IMG/VR virus record: IMGVR_UViG_3300046003_006102
Location: 1 to 23,041 of that record
Origin: a virus
Reading direction: 5' to 3' (one strand)
DNA length: 23,041 bases
The stretch's first letter is position 1, and each line of letters opens with the position of its first letter. The position numbers and the translations under genes were made by a program. This document shows, in pieces, positions 1 through 5,436 of the stretch. A model generated the notes under the pieces. That model saw only the letters and a list, made by a program, of their open reading frames with translations. It ran no database searches and was not told where the DNA came from.

Positions 1-974
1 ATGCTGTCCTTCTGCGCCTGCATGAGTTCGAGGATGCCCTGCGTCTCCTCTTGGTATTTGGTGAGGCCGTCCACTTCTCCCATATAGCTGATGGCTCGCA
101 TCAAATCGGAAGCCATAAAACCGATGGCATCGCCCGCATTCACAAACCAATCGGCGACGCCGCTGGCGCTGTCGCCGAGGAATTGCCCGGCTTGGCGGAG
201 CTTGTCATTGTTTTGATCTAGCAACCCACCGAGGCGGGACAAGCCTTCCGCGCCTTTGCCAACGAGGCCTTCAAGGAGCGCATTGGCAGCACCGCGAATG
301 CTGGTGCTGAAGTCCTGCATCTTTTCATCCAGCCCGGCCTGCGCACGTTCGAGTTTGCCAAAGCCTTCGACGAGCGTGGCGACGAAGGTTTCCGCGTCGA
401 TGTTCATGCGCTGCAAAGTTTCCGTGTCGGCGGTGCCGAACATGTCTTGCATCACGGCGCGGACTTGGGGGACGCGCTCGGCGATTTGGTTGATTTCCTC
501 GGCGCTGACTTTGCCTTTGCTAATGATTTGTGTGAGCGCGAGCACGACGCCGTCGAGATCAGCCGAGGTGCCACCGGCGAGGCTGAGGGCATTGCCCATC
601 TCGGTGATGGCTTTTTTGGATAGCTCCGCGCTGAGTCCGACGCTGCGCAGTCGGATGTCGCCTTGCACCGCCTGCTCAAAGTCGAGGCCGGGGAGTTTGC
701 TGGCCTCTCGCAGCTCGTCCATGCGGAGCTTGGCACCGGCCGCACTGCCTTCGAGCGAGGTCATGCCGCGATTCATGCGGTCGAACGTGGCGACGACTTG
801 CACGCCTTCACGGGCCAGCAGCCCGAGGCCCAGTGTGCCAATGGCGGCTTGTGCCCCGCGAAAGCTGTTTTCCGTGCTGGAGGCAAAGCGTTTGAGCTTT
901 CCTTCTTGCTGGCTGAGTCCGCGATTGAGCGCGGTGCCGTCGTAGCCGAATTTGACTGTTGCGTCGTTGCTCAT
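1..974 (-). CDS. Tail tape measure protein, N-terminal part (runs off the left edge)
   Basis: The minus strand is open from an ATG at 974 to the window edge, giving 324 residues without a stop. The protein starts MSNDATVKFGYDG and contains a stretch like the N-terminal tape-measure domain of many siphophages (LSLAGGTSADLDGVVLALTQ, then SKGKVSAEEINQIAERVPQ and a Met/Phe-rich MQDMFGT), at about residues 130-180. The family sets tail length by spanning the tube lumen and is usually many hundreds of residues long, so most of this gene lies outside the window. It follows the G/T chaperone genes and a small membrane protein, the usual position for a tape measure gene. No Shine-Dalgarno sequence precedes the ATG; a TTTGACA motif lies 31 nt upstream. 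Plus-strand open frames over this gene are shadows. Confidence 0.93.
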   Translation of the reverse strand, partial: MSNDATVKFGYDGTALNRGLSQQEGKLKRFASSTENSFRGAQAAIGTLGLGLLAREGVQVVATFDRMNRGMTSLEGSAAGAKLRMDELREASKLPGLDFEQAVQGDIRLRSVGLSAELSKKAITEMGNALSLAGGTSADLDGVVLALTQIISKGKVSAEEINQIAERVPQVRAVMQDMFGTADTETLQRMNIDAETFVATLVEGFGKLERAQAGLDEKMQDFSTSIRGAANALLEGLVGKGAEGLSRLGGLLDQNNDKLRQAGQFLGDSASGVADWFVNAGDAIGFMASDLMRAISYMGEVDGLTKYQEETQGILELMQAQKDS

Positions 975-1018
975 GCGGGATCGTCAGGGTTTGACGAGGG
1001 CCGCGTGTCAAAGGAAAA

Positions 1019-1046
1019 GGATGAAGGATGAAGGATGAAGGATGAA
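1019..1046 (-). repeat. Four tandem GGATGAA heptamers
   Basis: Four exact copies of GGATGAA on the plus strand (TTCATCC on the coding strand) lie in the spacer between the small membrane protein gene and the tape measure gene. The same heptamer recurs in other tail-region spacers. Confidence 0.95.
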
Positions 1047-1056
1047 GATCAGAGCT

Positions 1057-1227
1057 TCAGCGGCGGTTGAGTTCTTCGAGGATTTTTTGGCCGAGCTTGC
1101 GGAGCTTGATGAGCTCTTGGGCGCAAACGTAAATGTAATACGGCGCGAGGATGAGCAGCAAGCTGAAGAACAGCGCGAGGATGAGGAGGATGAGGCCGAA
1201 GGGGCCGGAGAAAGCGGAGGGGGGCAT
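1057..1227 (-). CDS. Small single-span membrane protein, 56 aa
   Basis: A 56-residue frame starts at an ATG at 1227 directly after a TC-rich repeat leader and ends with TGA at 1057. Residues 10-34 are strongly hydrophobic (GLILLILALFFSLLLILAPY and following), predicting one transmembrane helix. The C-terminal 20 residues are charged and amphipathic (LIKLRKLGQKILEELNRR). It sits between the tail assembly chaperone pair and the tape measure gene. I do not recognise a family; a short membrane or tape-measure-associated protein, or a lysis-related peptide, are possibilities without direct support. A longer reading of the same frame starting at 1383 would translate the tandem repeat and overlap the chaperone extension, so I prefer the start at 1227. 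Confidence 0.65.
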   Translation of the reverse strand: MPPSAFSGPFGLILLILALFFSLLLILAPYYIYVCAQELIKLRKLGQKILEELNRR

Positions 1228-1276
1228 GAGGTGAGAAGTGAGAAGTGAGAGGTGAGAGGTGAGAGGTGAGAGGTGC
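1228..1276 (-). repeat. Seven imperfect GAGGTGA heptamers forming a TC-rich leader
   Basis: Plus-strand units are GAGGTGA, GAAGTGA, GAAGTGA, then three GAGGTGA and a GAGGTGC. On the coding strand this is a TCACCTC/TCACTTC pyrimidine-rich array ending exactly at the ATG of the 56-aa membrane protein. It also separates that gene from the end of the chaperone extension. Confidence 0.9.
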
Positions 1277-1280
1277 AAGC

Positions 1281-1897
1281 TCAAAGAGACCACTCGCAGA
1301 GGGTGCGGGCATTGGTGGCGGCTTTGAGCTGGTAATACAAGGCGCGATGCAGGGGCATGGCGTAAATGGTTGCTTCCTGCCACCCGGTGAGGTGTGCGAT
1401 GTCGGCGACAAGGTCACACGTCTCGGGTGGCAAGGCTAGTTTCCCGGTCCTTCCACGGTTCCTCCTGTGGCGGTGTGGAATCGGGCGCGGGCGATGCATT
1501 CATTCATTTCACGAGCGGTGGTGACCGCTTCATTGAGTTCGTGAAGGCCGATGTTTTTTTCGACCCACGCATCGAAGGCGGCGAGCTGGATGTGCGGCGC
1601 GGTGATGCGGAGAGCGCGAATGCTTTCGGTCGTGAGATGGGCGCAGTAAATGACGCGGGCGGCCTCCGGCGCAAAGTCGGCGAGGGTGTCATAGGAACCG
1701 AGCGCGGGCGCGTTGCCATGCACGCGCAACTCGCGGTAATACAGCTCACTGGCGAGCGTGAGTGAGATTTCTTTGTCGTGCCAAGAAAAGACGCGATGGA
1801 AATCTTTTTCGCGTTGCTCGGGGTCGATGAGCGGCGCGGTGTCGATGAGGTTGGCGCTGGGAGCGACGGGAGTTGGGGGGTCGGAGGGGAGGAGCAT
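1281..1897 (-). CDS. G-T tail assembly chaperone fusion made by -1 frameshift
   Basis: This is the predicted long product of the chaperone gene: 153 residues from the ATG at 1897, then a -1 slip on GGGAAAC (1445-1439) and 52 more residues beginning LALPPETCDLVADIAHL and ending TLCEWSL at the stop at 1281, 205 aa in total. The extension contains a GWQEATIYAMPLHRALYY segment, similar in style to T-type domains of siphophage chaperones. In lambda the equivalent G and GT proteins coat the tape measure protein during tail assembly and are absent from the virion. The extension has no convincing start of its own. The slip site, its phase and the downstream stem support the fusion; no expression data are available. 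Confidence 0.8.
1378..1445 (-). promoter_or_regulatory. Programmed -1 frameshift signal: slippery GGGAAAC plus stem-loop
   Basis: The coding strand reads CCG GGA AAC TAG at the end of the G-like gene. G GGA AAC is an X XXY YYZ heptamer in the correct phase (1445-1439), one base different from the lambda site GGGAAAG. Six nt later a perfect 9-bp stem can form between TGCCACCCG (1432-1424) and CGGGTGGCA (1386-1378). Within its 37-nt loop GTGTG (1419-1415) can pair with CACAC (1396-1392). After the slip the reading continues as CTA GCC TTG. Confidence 0.85.
1436..1897 (-). CDS. Tail assembly chaperone, G-like product, 153 aa
   Basis: This is the zero-frame product, from the ATG at 1897 to the TAG at 1438-1436. 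It is a small, largely helical protein (for example DPEQREKDFHRVFSWHDK and FDAWVEKNIGLHELNEAV). I recognise it by position and mechanism rather than by sequence: it lies two genes before the tape measure and carries a slippery site at its last codons. The leader is TTCATCCTTTCCCCC directly before the ATG, nearly identical to the leader of the gene at 4751-5233, with no Shine-Dalgarno sequence. It would act in the host cytoplasm, keeping the tape measure protein soluble while the tail tube polymerises. Confidence 0.75.
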   Translation of the reverse strand: MLLPSDPPTPVAPSANLIDTAPLIDPEQREKDFHRVFSWHDKEISLTLASELYYRELRVHGNAPALGSYDTLADFAPEAARVIYCAHLTTESIRALRITAPHIQLAAFDAWVEKNIGLHELNEAVTTAREMNECIARARFHTATGGTVEGPGN

Positions 1898-1975
1898 GGG
1901 GGAAAGGATGAAGGTTGAAGGTTGAAGGATGAATTAGGAATGAGGAATGATGAAGGATGAAGGATAAGAATGAAT
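1898..1975. repeat. Degenerate GGATGAA-type spacer
   Basis: The spacer upstream of the chaperone gene holds decayed heptamers: GGATGAA, GGTTGAA twice, GGATGAA, then GGAATGA and GATGAAGGATGAAGGAT-like units. It looks like an aged version of the perfect array at 5243-5368. Confidence 0.7.
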
Positions 1976-2006
1976 GATGGCGAACGTCCGCTGCACCGAA
2001 CGGCGC

Positions 2007-2019
2007 TCGCTTAGGCTCA
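2007..2019. repeat. Left copy of 13-bp direct repeat TCGCTTAGGCTCA
   Basis: It is identical to 2656-2668. The two copies bracket the two-gene lower-GC cassette at 2035-2564. Confidence 0.85.
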
Positions 2020-2032
2020 CTTGTCGGTGAGC
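2015..2032 (-). terminator. Short hairpin after the XRE gene
   Basis: GCTCAC (2015-2020) pairs with GTGAGC (2027-2032) around a 6-nt loop, just downstream of the stop at 2035. There is no T-run behind it, so a terminator role is uncertain. Confidence 0.3.
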
Positions 2033-2034
2033 TC

Positions 2035-2223
2035 TTAGTTCTCTGACTTGCGTTTACCTCTCGGCCTGCGGAGCGACTGAATCGCGAGGACTGCCTCGTT
2101 GGTGATGGTCATGGTGCCGTTCTCCCGCTTCGCCACGGTTACACGGTTCACGCCCAGCAACGAGGCAACCTCGGCTTGTGTGCCGAGGTGCTCGCGGGTG
2201 GCTTTGTAGTCTTCAGGTTTCAT
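2035..2223 (-). CDS. XRE-type helix-turn-helix protein, 62 aa
   Basis: The protein starts MKPEDYKATREHLG and contains a typical helix-turn-helix: TQAEVASLLGVNRVTVAKRE, about residues 15-34, followed by NGTMTITNEAVLAIQSL and a basic tail PRGKRKSEN. XRE proteins of this size bind operator DNA as dimers. The ATG at 2223 overlaps the TGA of the upstream Cys-rich gene as ATGA, so the pair is translationally coupled. It is odd to find a DNA-binding regulator inside the tail operon. It may autoregulate the cassette or act as the antitoxin-like partner of its neighbour; the second idea is inference from gene order and size only. Confidence 0.85.
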   Translation of the reverse strand: MKPEDYKATREHLGTQAEVASLLGVNRVTVAKRENGTMTITNEAVLAIQSLRRPRGKRKSEN

Positions 2224-2564
2224 GCTGCTTTCTTGAGGCATTCTTCCCACAGCTCCCGATTTGCGCAGACTGATGAGTAAGGTGTTGCCATCTTCATTTC
2301 GCCGCCTGCCTCACGATACAACCGGCGAGCTTTTGAGTTTCTCACGGCGATCATGTGCTTCCATGCAATTTCATGCCCCTTAAGGTCTTCTTTAGTGATG
2401 CCAAAAGCTTTAGCTGGCTTGAGTGCGCAGATACAGCCGAAGTGCTGAATCTCTCCGGTTTCAGTGTCTTCAATCCAGACAACTTTTTGGAGGCCGGATT
2501 TACCGCAGCACATGCAAAAGCTTTCTTCGTCGTTGATTCCTTTAATCTTGAAGCGTTCGTTCAT
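2220..2564 (-). CDS. Cys-rich (putative zinc-binding) small protein, 114 aa
   Basis: The protein starts MNERFKIKGINDEESF. A cluster FCMCCGKSG (about residues 17-25) and a later FGCICALKP (about 42-50) give Cys pairs spaced like a small zinc ribbon, on either side of a two-strand segment (LQKVVWIEDTETGEIQH). The C-terminal half is helical and basic (AWKHMIAVRNSKARRLYRE). I do not recognise the family. An alternative in-frame ATG at 2582 falls inside a small hairpin, so I prefer 2564; neither start has a Shine-Dalgarno sequence. GC is visibly lower than in flanking genes (47% and 52% in two hand-counted lines). It is coupled to the XRE gene by ATGA and bracketed by a 13-bp direct repeat, which suggests an acquired accessory cassette. 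Confidence 0.75.
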   Translation of the reverse strand: MNERFKIKGINDEESFCMCCGKSGLQKVVWIEDTETGEIQHFGCICALKPAKAFGITKEDLKGHEIAWKHMIAVRNSKARRLYREAGGEMKMATPYSSVCANRELWEECLKKAA

Positions 2565-2574
2565 GATTGGAGTG

Positions 2575-2591
2575 TGTAGCATAAAGCTACA
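2575..2591. promoter_or_regulatory. Small inverted repeat upstream of the Cys-rich/XRE cassette
   Basis: TGTAGC and GCTACA are separated by ATAAA, in the leader 11 nt before the ATG at 2564. It could be an operator for the XRE protein or an RNA hairpin. No convincing -35/-10 pair was found in the AT-rich spacer at 2592-2655. Confidence 0.35.
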
Positions 2592-2655
2592 TTGCGCAAG
2601 TCCTTATTTGAAGATTTTTCACCAACGTCAGAGAATAATGACATGCAGTCCAACT

Positions 2656-2668
2656 TCGCTTAGGCTCA
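2656..2668. repeat. Right copy of 13-bp direct repeat TCGCTTAGGCTCA
   Basis: It is identical to 2007-2019 and lies 10 nt past the stop of the gene at 2679-2918, marking the probable right border of the inserted cassette. Confidence 0.85.
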
Positions 2669-2678
2669 GTGGCTGATC

Positions 2679-2918
2679 TCAAGCGTTCTGTGGATGAAGC
2701 GCGTAAAGTCTTTCTTGTTGGTGAGCTTCAATTTCATTTTTTAGCGCAGGATGATCTCGTTCAAGCCTCTCAAGAAACTCGCAGTGGACACCGTTCAACC
2801 TCTCCAATGATTCCAACTGCCTCCTCACGCACAATGGGTCTTCGCCGGTCAGCCTCTCCCAACACCACCGCACAAATCGGATGCAGGCAACGGGTCGAGG
2901 TTGATCTTTCGTGCTCAT
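2679..2918 (-). CDS. Orphan tail-region protein, 79 aa
   Basis: The ATG at 2918 overlaps the TGA of the upstream gene as ATGA, which decides the start over a longer reading from 3044. The protein starts MSTKDQPRPVACIRFV and is followed by a helical region with heptad-like character (CVRRQLESLERLNGV, CEFLERLERDHPALKNEIEA). I recognise no family. It is the last of three coupled genes between the tail-tube candidate and the chaperone, a place where siphophages often keep minor tail or chaperone-like genes. Without the inserted cassette at 2020-2668 it would sit directly upstream of the G-like gene. Confidence 0.7.
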   Translation of the reverse strand: MSTKDQPRPVACIRFVRWCWERLTGEDPLCVRRQLESLERLNGVHCEFLERLERDHPALKNEIEAHQQERLYALHPQNA

Positions 2919-3394
2919 AAAGTTTTGCCCTCGCGTTCCTGATCCGGGACGTTCGCCTCGTGTGCGGCTTCGAGCTTGGCGAGGCGGGCGGTCAGATTGC
3001 TCAGGTGGGTTTCTAGTGCGACGGGAGCGGGGGAGAGACGCCAAGTTTTGCAGCTTTCAACAAAGCGCATGAACATACCCGCGAGACCTTCGTGACCGAC
3101 GCGAAGACCGGCCTCGAAGAGGGCGCTGTCGATGCGTTCGAGCATCTCGCGCATGGTGCCGTGACGCTCTAGGGTGATGTGGAGATGCGGCAGGGCGGTT
3201 TGGCGGATGAATCCGCGTGTTTTTTGGGGGTCTGCGCCGTCGAAGCGGGCGGCGATGTGATCGGCTTCGCAGGGTCGGAAGCCGCGAGTGCGAAGGGAGG
3301 CAATGATTTCAACGGGCCAGCCTTCGCGGGTGAGTTCGGTGATTTCTGCGTCGCTCATGCTGACAAGAGCGCGTTGTTGGTCGGTGATGCTCAT
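2915..3394 (-). CDS. Orphan tail-region protein, 159 aa
   Basis: The ATG at 3394 is coupled to the upstream TGA as ATGA; a longer reading from 3634 would overlap the upstream gene heavily and is rejected. The protein starts MSITDQQRALVSMSDAEI. It is probably mostly helical and ends in a coiled-coil-like, charged segment (SNLTARLAKLEAAHEAN). I recognise no domain. Its opening residues resemble those of the next gene (MSITDQ versus MSTKDQ), which may be chance. It belongs to the three-gene block at 2679-4176 and is probably made in step with its neighbours through translational coupling. Confidence 0.75.
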   Translation of the reverse strand: MSITDQQRALVSMSDAEITELTREGWPVEIIASLRTRGFRPCEADHIAARFDGADPQKTRGFIRQTALPHLHITLERHGTMREMLERIDSALFEAGLRVGHEGLAGMFMRFVESCKTWRLSPAPVALETHLSNLTARLAKLEAAHEANVPDQEREGKTL

Positions 3395-4176
3395 GAGATT
3401 TTGATGCCGAGACGGCGTTGGACTTGGCTGATGGTATGGCCGGGGGCGTCGGCGCGAAAGGCGGCTCCTTTGTCGCGGAAGGTCTTGTGTGAGACGGTGA
3501 TCCATTGGTCTGACTGCTGGTGCTTGCGCAGCTCTCGCAAGCAATGGAGGGCATGAATGGCGATGGCGAAGGGCTCCCAGCGTCGGGCGGGAAAGAGAGT
3601 GTTGGAGCGCAGGGCTTTGATGAGCGGCTCGCAATCGGTGCGGGGAGCGTTTGGCTCCGTGGTGAGGGGCCTGGCGTAACGGGCGACGGTGTAGGTGTGA
3701 ACGCTGCCGTTGTGAGTGACGTTGAGCAGATCGTGACCGATGCCGATGAGGGCGAGGATGAGATCTTGATCCTGACTTTGGAAGGTGACTTCATTGACCG
3801 GATTGACGGCTTCTTTGCTGGCTTGCAGGAGGTAGCTGCCAGGAGCTTCTTCGATGAGGCGGTAAGACGCGCCTTTGTGCGACTCGATCAACCGCGTGCG
3901 ATTGACCATGGTGCGGAGCGCGATGAGGTAGGGATGGAGAAGCTGCGTGGCGAGTTCACCGATGAGTTTGCCCCCATTGAAATCGCGACGCAGAGCGCCG
4001 GTGATGAAGGCGCGGCCGTTGCGCTCGGGATCGACGCTGGAGACGCTGGCGAGGTGCCAGTCGGTGTATTGCTGGCCGGTCTTGTGATCCTGCATCGGCA
4101 CGGACTTGAGGGCGATGTCGAGGGAGCCGAGCGCGGCAGCTTCGTAGGTGTTGCGGGTGGTTTGCCAAGCGAGCAT
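3391..4176 (-). CDS. Uncharacterised tail-region protein, 261 aa
   Basis: The ATG at 4176 follows a TTCATCCTTTCAAA leader and a hairpin terminator candidate, so this gene probably opens a new translational unit. The N-terminal half looks mixed alpha/beta (LGSLDIALKSVPMQDHKTG, RNGRAFITGALRRDF). The C-terminal part is basic and ends SQVQRRLGIKIS. I see no catalytic motif, signal peptide or membrane segment. Position, between the tail-tube candidate and the chaperone pair, suggests a minor tail component, but the sequence itself does not prove this. The long plus-strand frame at 3520-4215 is a shadow. Confidence 0.75.
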   Translation of the reverse strand: MLAWQTTRNTYEAAALGSLDIALKSVPMQDHKTGQQYTDWHLASVSSVDPERNGRAFITGALRRDFNGGKLIGELATQLLHPYLIALRTMVNRTRLIESHKGASYRLIEEAPGSYLLQASKEAVNPVNEVTFQSQDQDLILALIGIGHDLLNVTHNGSVHTYTVARYARPLTTEPNAPRTDCEPLIKALRSNTLFPARRWEPFAIAIHALHCLRELRKHQQSDQWITVSHKTFRDKGAAFRADAPGHTISQVQRRLGIKIS

Positions 4177-4183
4177 TTTGAAA

Positions 4184-4211
4184 GGATGAAGGATGAAGGA
4201 GGAAGGATGAA
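4184..4211 (-). repeat. GGATGAA heptamers upstream of the 261-aa gene
   Basis: Exact GGATGAA units at 4184-4190, 4191-4197 and 4205-4211 are interrupted by one GGAGGAA unit. They form the pyrimidine-rich leader of the gene ending at 3391. Confidence 0.9.
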
Positions 4212-4218
4212 ATGAAGA

Positions 4219-4251
4219 AGCGCGTGATCGTGGGGAGGACGATCACGCGCT
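4219..4251 (-). terminator. Hairpin terminator candidate after the tail-tube candidate
   Basis: AGCGCGTGATCGT (4219-4231) and ACGATCACGCGCT (4239-4251) form a perfect 13-bp stem with a 7-nt loop. On the minus strand the stem is followed by TTCTTCATTTC, a weak T-tract. It lies between the stop at 4293 and the next ATG at 4176. Confidence 0.7.
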
Positions 4252-4292
4252 GCGTGGGAGGGGGATCGTCAGGAGATGGAGAGGGGCGGCGT

Positions 4293-4706
4293 TTAGACCA
4301 TCTGTGGGCAGTGCAGTAGATTGAAGGTGAATTCTCGACCGGTGCCGGATCGGGCTTTCTTGGCTTCGGGATCGCGGCTTTGCAGGGTGCCGACGGTGAT
4401 CTCGATGCCGAAGAGTTCGTTGTCGATGAGGTTGGCGAGACTCAGGGCGACAACTTCGGCGTCATCAAGTGCAGCGAAGCCTTGCAGCGCGCCGCTACTG
4501 GTGGGGATGGGCTGACCGACGATGGCAATCTCGGCCTTCGGGTCGTAGCCCTCGCTGTAGAGCGTGGCGGGCACGCTGCCTGCGTTGGGCACCCCCATGA
4601 CATCGTCATAGGTGCGCGTGGTTTTGACCGTGAAGTCGGTGAGGTAGAGGCCGGACTCGTTTTGGAGCGAGCCGGGACGGGTGCCTGCGGTGAAGAGAGG
4701 GGCCAT
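4293..4706 (-). CDS. Tail tube (major tail) protein candidate, 137 aa
   Basis: The protein starts MAPLFTAGTRPGSLQNESG. It seems beta-rich (GLYLTDFTVKTTRTYDDV, KAEIAIVGQPIPT, ELFGIEITVGTLQ) without membrane segments or catalytic motifs. It is placed as in lambda, after the tail-terminator candidate and before the chaperone, and is followed by a strong hairpin as expected for an abundant structural product. The size is somewhat short for a tube protein, so a minor tail protein is the main alternative. A TTTGACA motif ends 16 nt before the ATG and the leader is pyrimidine-rich (TCTCCCCCTCACTGTC), with no Shine-Dalgarno sequence. Confidence 0.5.
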   Translation of the reverse strand: MAPLFTAGTRPGSLQNESGLYLTDFTVKTTRTYDDVMGVPNAGSVPATLYSEGYDPKAEIAIVGQPIPTSSGALQGFAALDDAEVVALSLANLIDNELFGIEITVGTLQSRDPEAKKARSGTGREFTFNLLHCPQMV

Positions 4707-4722
4707 GACAGTGAGGGGGAGA

Positions 4723-4729
4723 TGTCAAA
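4723..4729 (-). promoter_or_regulatory. TTTGACA motif upstream of the tail-tube candidate
   Basis: The coding strand reads CTTTGACAT, 16 nt before the ATG at 4706. It is one of a series of such motifs in front of late genes. No -10 box follows at promoter spacing. Confidence 0.5.
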
Positions 4730-4750
4730 GGATGAAGGAGGAAGGATGAA

Positions 4751-5233
4751 TTATGAATTGTTCCAGAAGGTGACGACTTGGAAGGGGGCGGTGAGGGTGA
4801 TGAGGGATTTGGCTTCGTCGTAGTCGTCGGTGATGGTTTGGGGATAGATGGCCTGGATGTGCCAGCCTTCGCGATAGGCGTCGGTTTGCGCTTCGATGAA
4901 GGTTTGCCAGGTGGTGAGGTGGTTGTCGGAGAAGAGACTTCGGAGGGCTTGGAGCCAGGCGTGCGCTTGGGCGCGGGTGGTCTGGCCGGTTTCGGAGCCG
5001 ATGCTGATTTCGAGTTTCAGGTTGAGGGTGAGGGTGAGGAGCGTGTCGGCAGAGTCGGGATCGACTTCGACCTCAAACAGCGCGTGAGGATGGGTGATGG
5101 CGCTGGATGATGAATGGGTGCGGCGCGGCACGGCGGACGCGCTAGGGACGCCGGAAACGGCCAAAGCAGGCGTGCTGGCGGTGTAGTCGGCGAAGATGGT
5201 GGAGAAGTGAGCGGCGGGGGAGGTGGAGGGCAT
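4751..5233 (-). CDS. Tail terminator or completion protein candidate, 160 aa
   Basis: The ATG at 5233 follows CATCCTTTCCCCCC and an 18-unit heptamer array. A Ser/Ala/Pro-rich start is followed by a beta strand region (HALFEVEVDPDSADTLLTL, LTLNLKLEISIGSETGQT), a helical segment (AQAHAWLQALRSLFSDN) and a final strand (SLITLTAPFQVVTFW). This alternation and the size fit tail terminator (gpU-type) proteins, which cap the tail tube and join it to the head. Position between the gpZ-type candidate and the tail-tube candidate agrees. The assignment rests on order and general fold impression, not on a recognised motif. Confidence 0.5.
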   Translation of the reverse strand: MPSTSPAAHFSTIFADYTASTPALAVSGVPSASAVPRRTHSSSSAITHPHALFEVEVDPDSADTLLTLTLNLKLEISIGSETGQTTRAQAHAWLQALRSLFSDNHLTTWQTFIEAQTDAYREGWHIQAIYPQTITDDYDEAKSLITLTAPFQVVTFWNNS

Positions 5234-5242
5234 GGGGGGAAA

Positions 5243-5368
5243 GGATGAAGGATGAAGGATGAAGGATGAAGGATGAAGGATGAAGGATGAAGGATGAAGG
5301 ATGAAGGATGAAGGATGAAGGATGAAGGATGAAGGATGAAGGATGAAGGATGAAGGATGAAGGATGAA
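5243..5368 (-). repeat. Tandem array of 18 perfect GGATGAA heptamers
   Basis: The array is 126 bp with no mismatch, between the terminator at 5374-5409 and the ATG at 5233. On the coding strand it is (TTCATCC)18, a long pyrimidine-rich leader. Perfect identity suggests recent slippage growth. Translated frames through it give a repeating FILHPSS peptide, which I regard as an artefact. Confidence 0.97.
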
Positions 5369-5373
5369 GGCAG

Positions 5374-5409
5374 AAAAAAGCGCCGGGTCGTTTTCACGAC
5401 ACCGGCGCT
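5374..5409 (-). terminator. Intrinsic terminator after the 143-aa structural protein
   Basis: AGCGCCGG (5379-5386) pairs with CCGGCGCT (5402-5409) and GTCGT (5387-5391) with ACGAC (5396-5400), with one bulged A at 5401 and a TTTC loop (plus strand). On the minus strand the stem is followed by a T-run (A's at 5374-5379 on the plus strand), a standard Rho-independent layout. Confidence 0.85.
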
Positions 5410-5436
5410 CTCAACACATGAGGACGGGGACAGGGG

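Noticed and set aside
2007-2668. Integron cassette with attC sites
   Set aside because: The flanking repeats lack the GTTRRRY/RYYYAAC core and there is no integrase; they are plain 13-bp direct repeats.
2915-3634. Longer N-terminus for the 159-aa gene (239 aa)
   Set aside because: The extra 80 residues are Arg/Pro/His-rich antiframe of the upstream gene, while the ATG at 3394 is perfectly coupled as ATGA. The same reasoning shortens the genes at 2679, 14052, 18504 and 22358.
4723-4729. TTTGACA as a sigma-70 -35 box
   Set aside because: No -10 box at 16-18 nt in any of the copies checked, and the resulting transcription start would lie within the genes.
5243-5368. CRISPR-like regular repeats
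   Set aside because: The unit is 7 bp with no spacers and no cas genes nearby; it is a simple tandem repeat.
5017-5397. Open frame encoding a repeating FILHPSS peptide
   Set aside because: It is a translation of the heptamer array running into the neighbouring gene in the wrong frame; the repeat DNA explains it.
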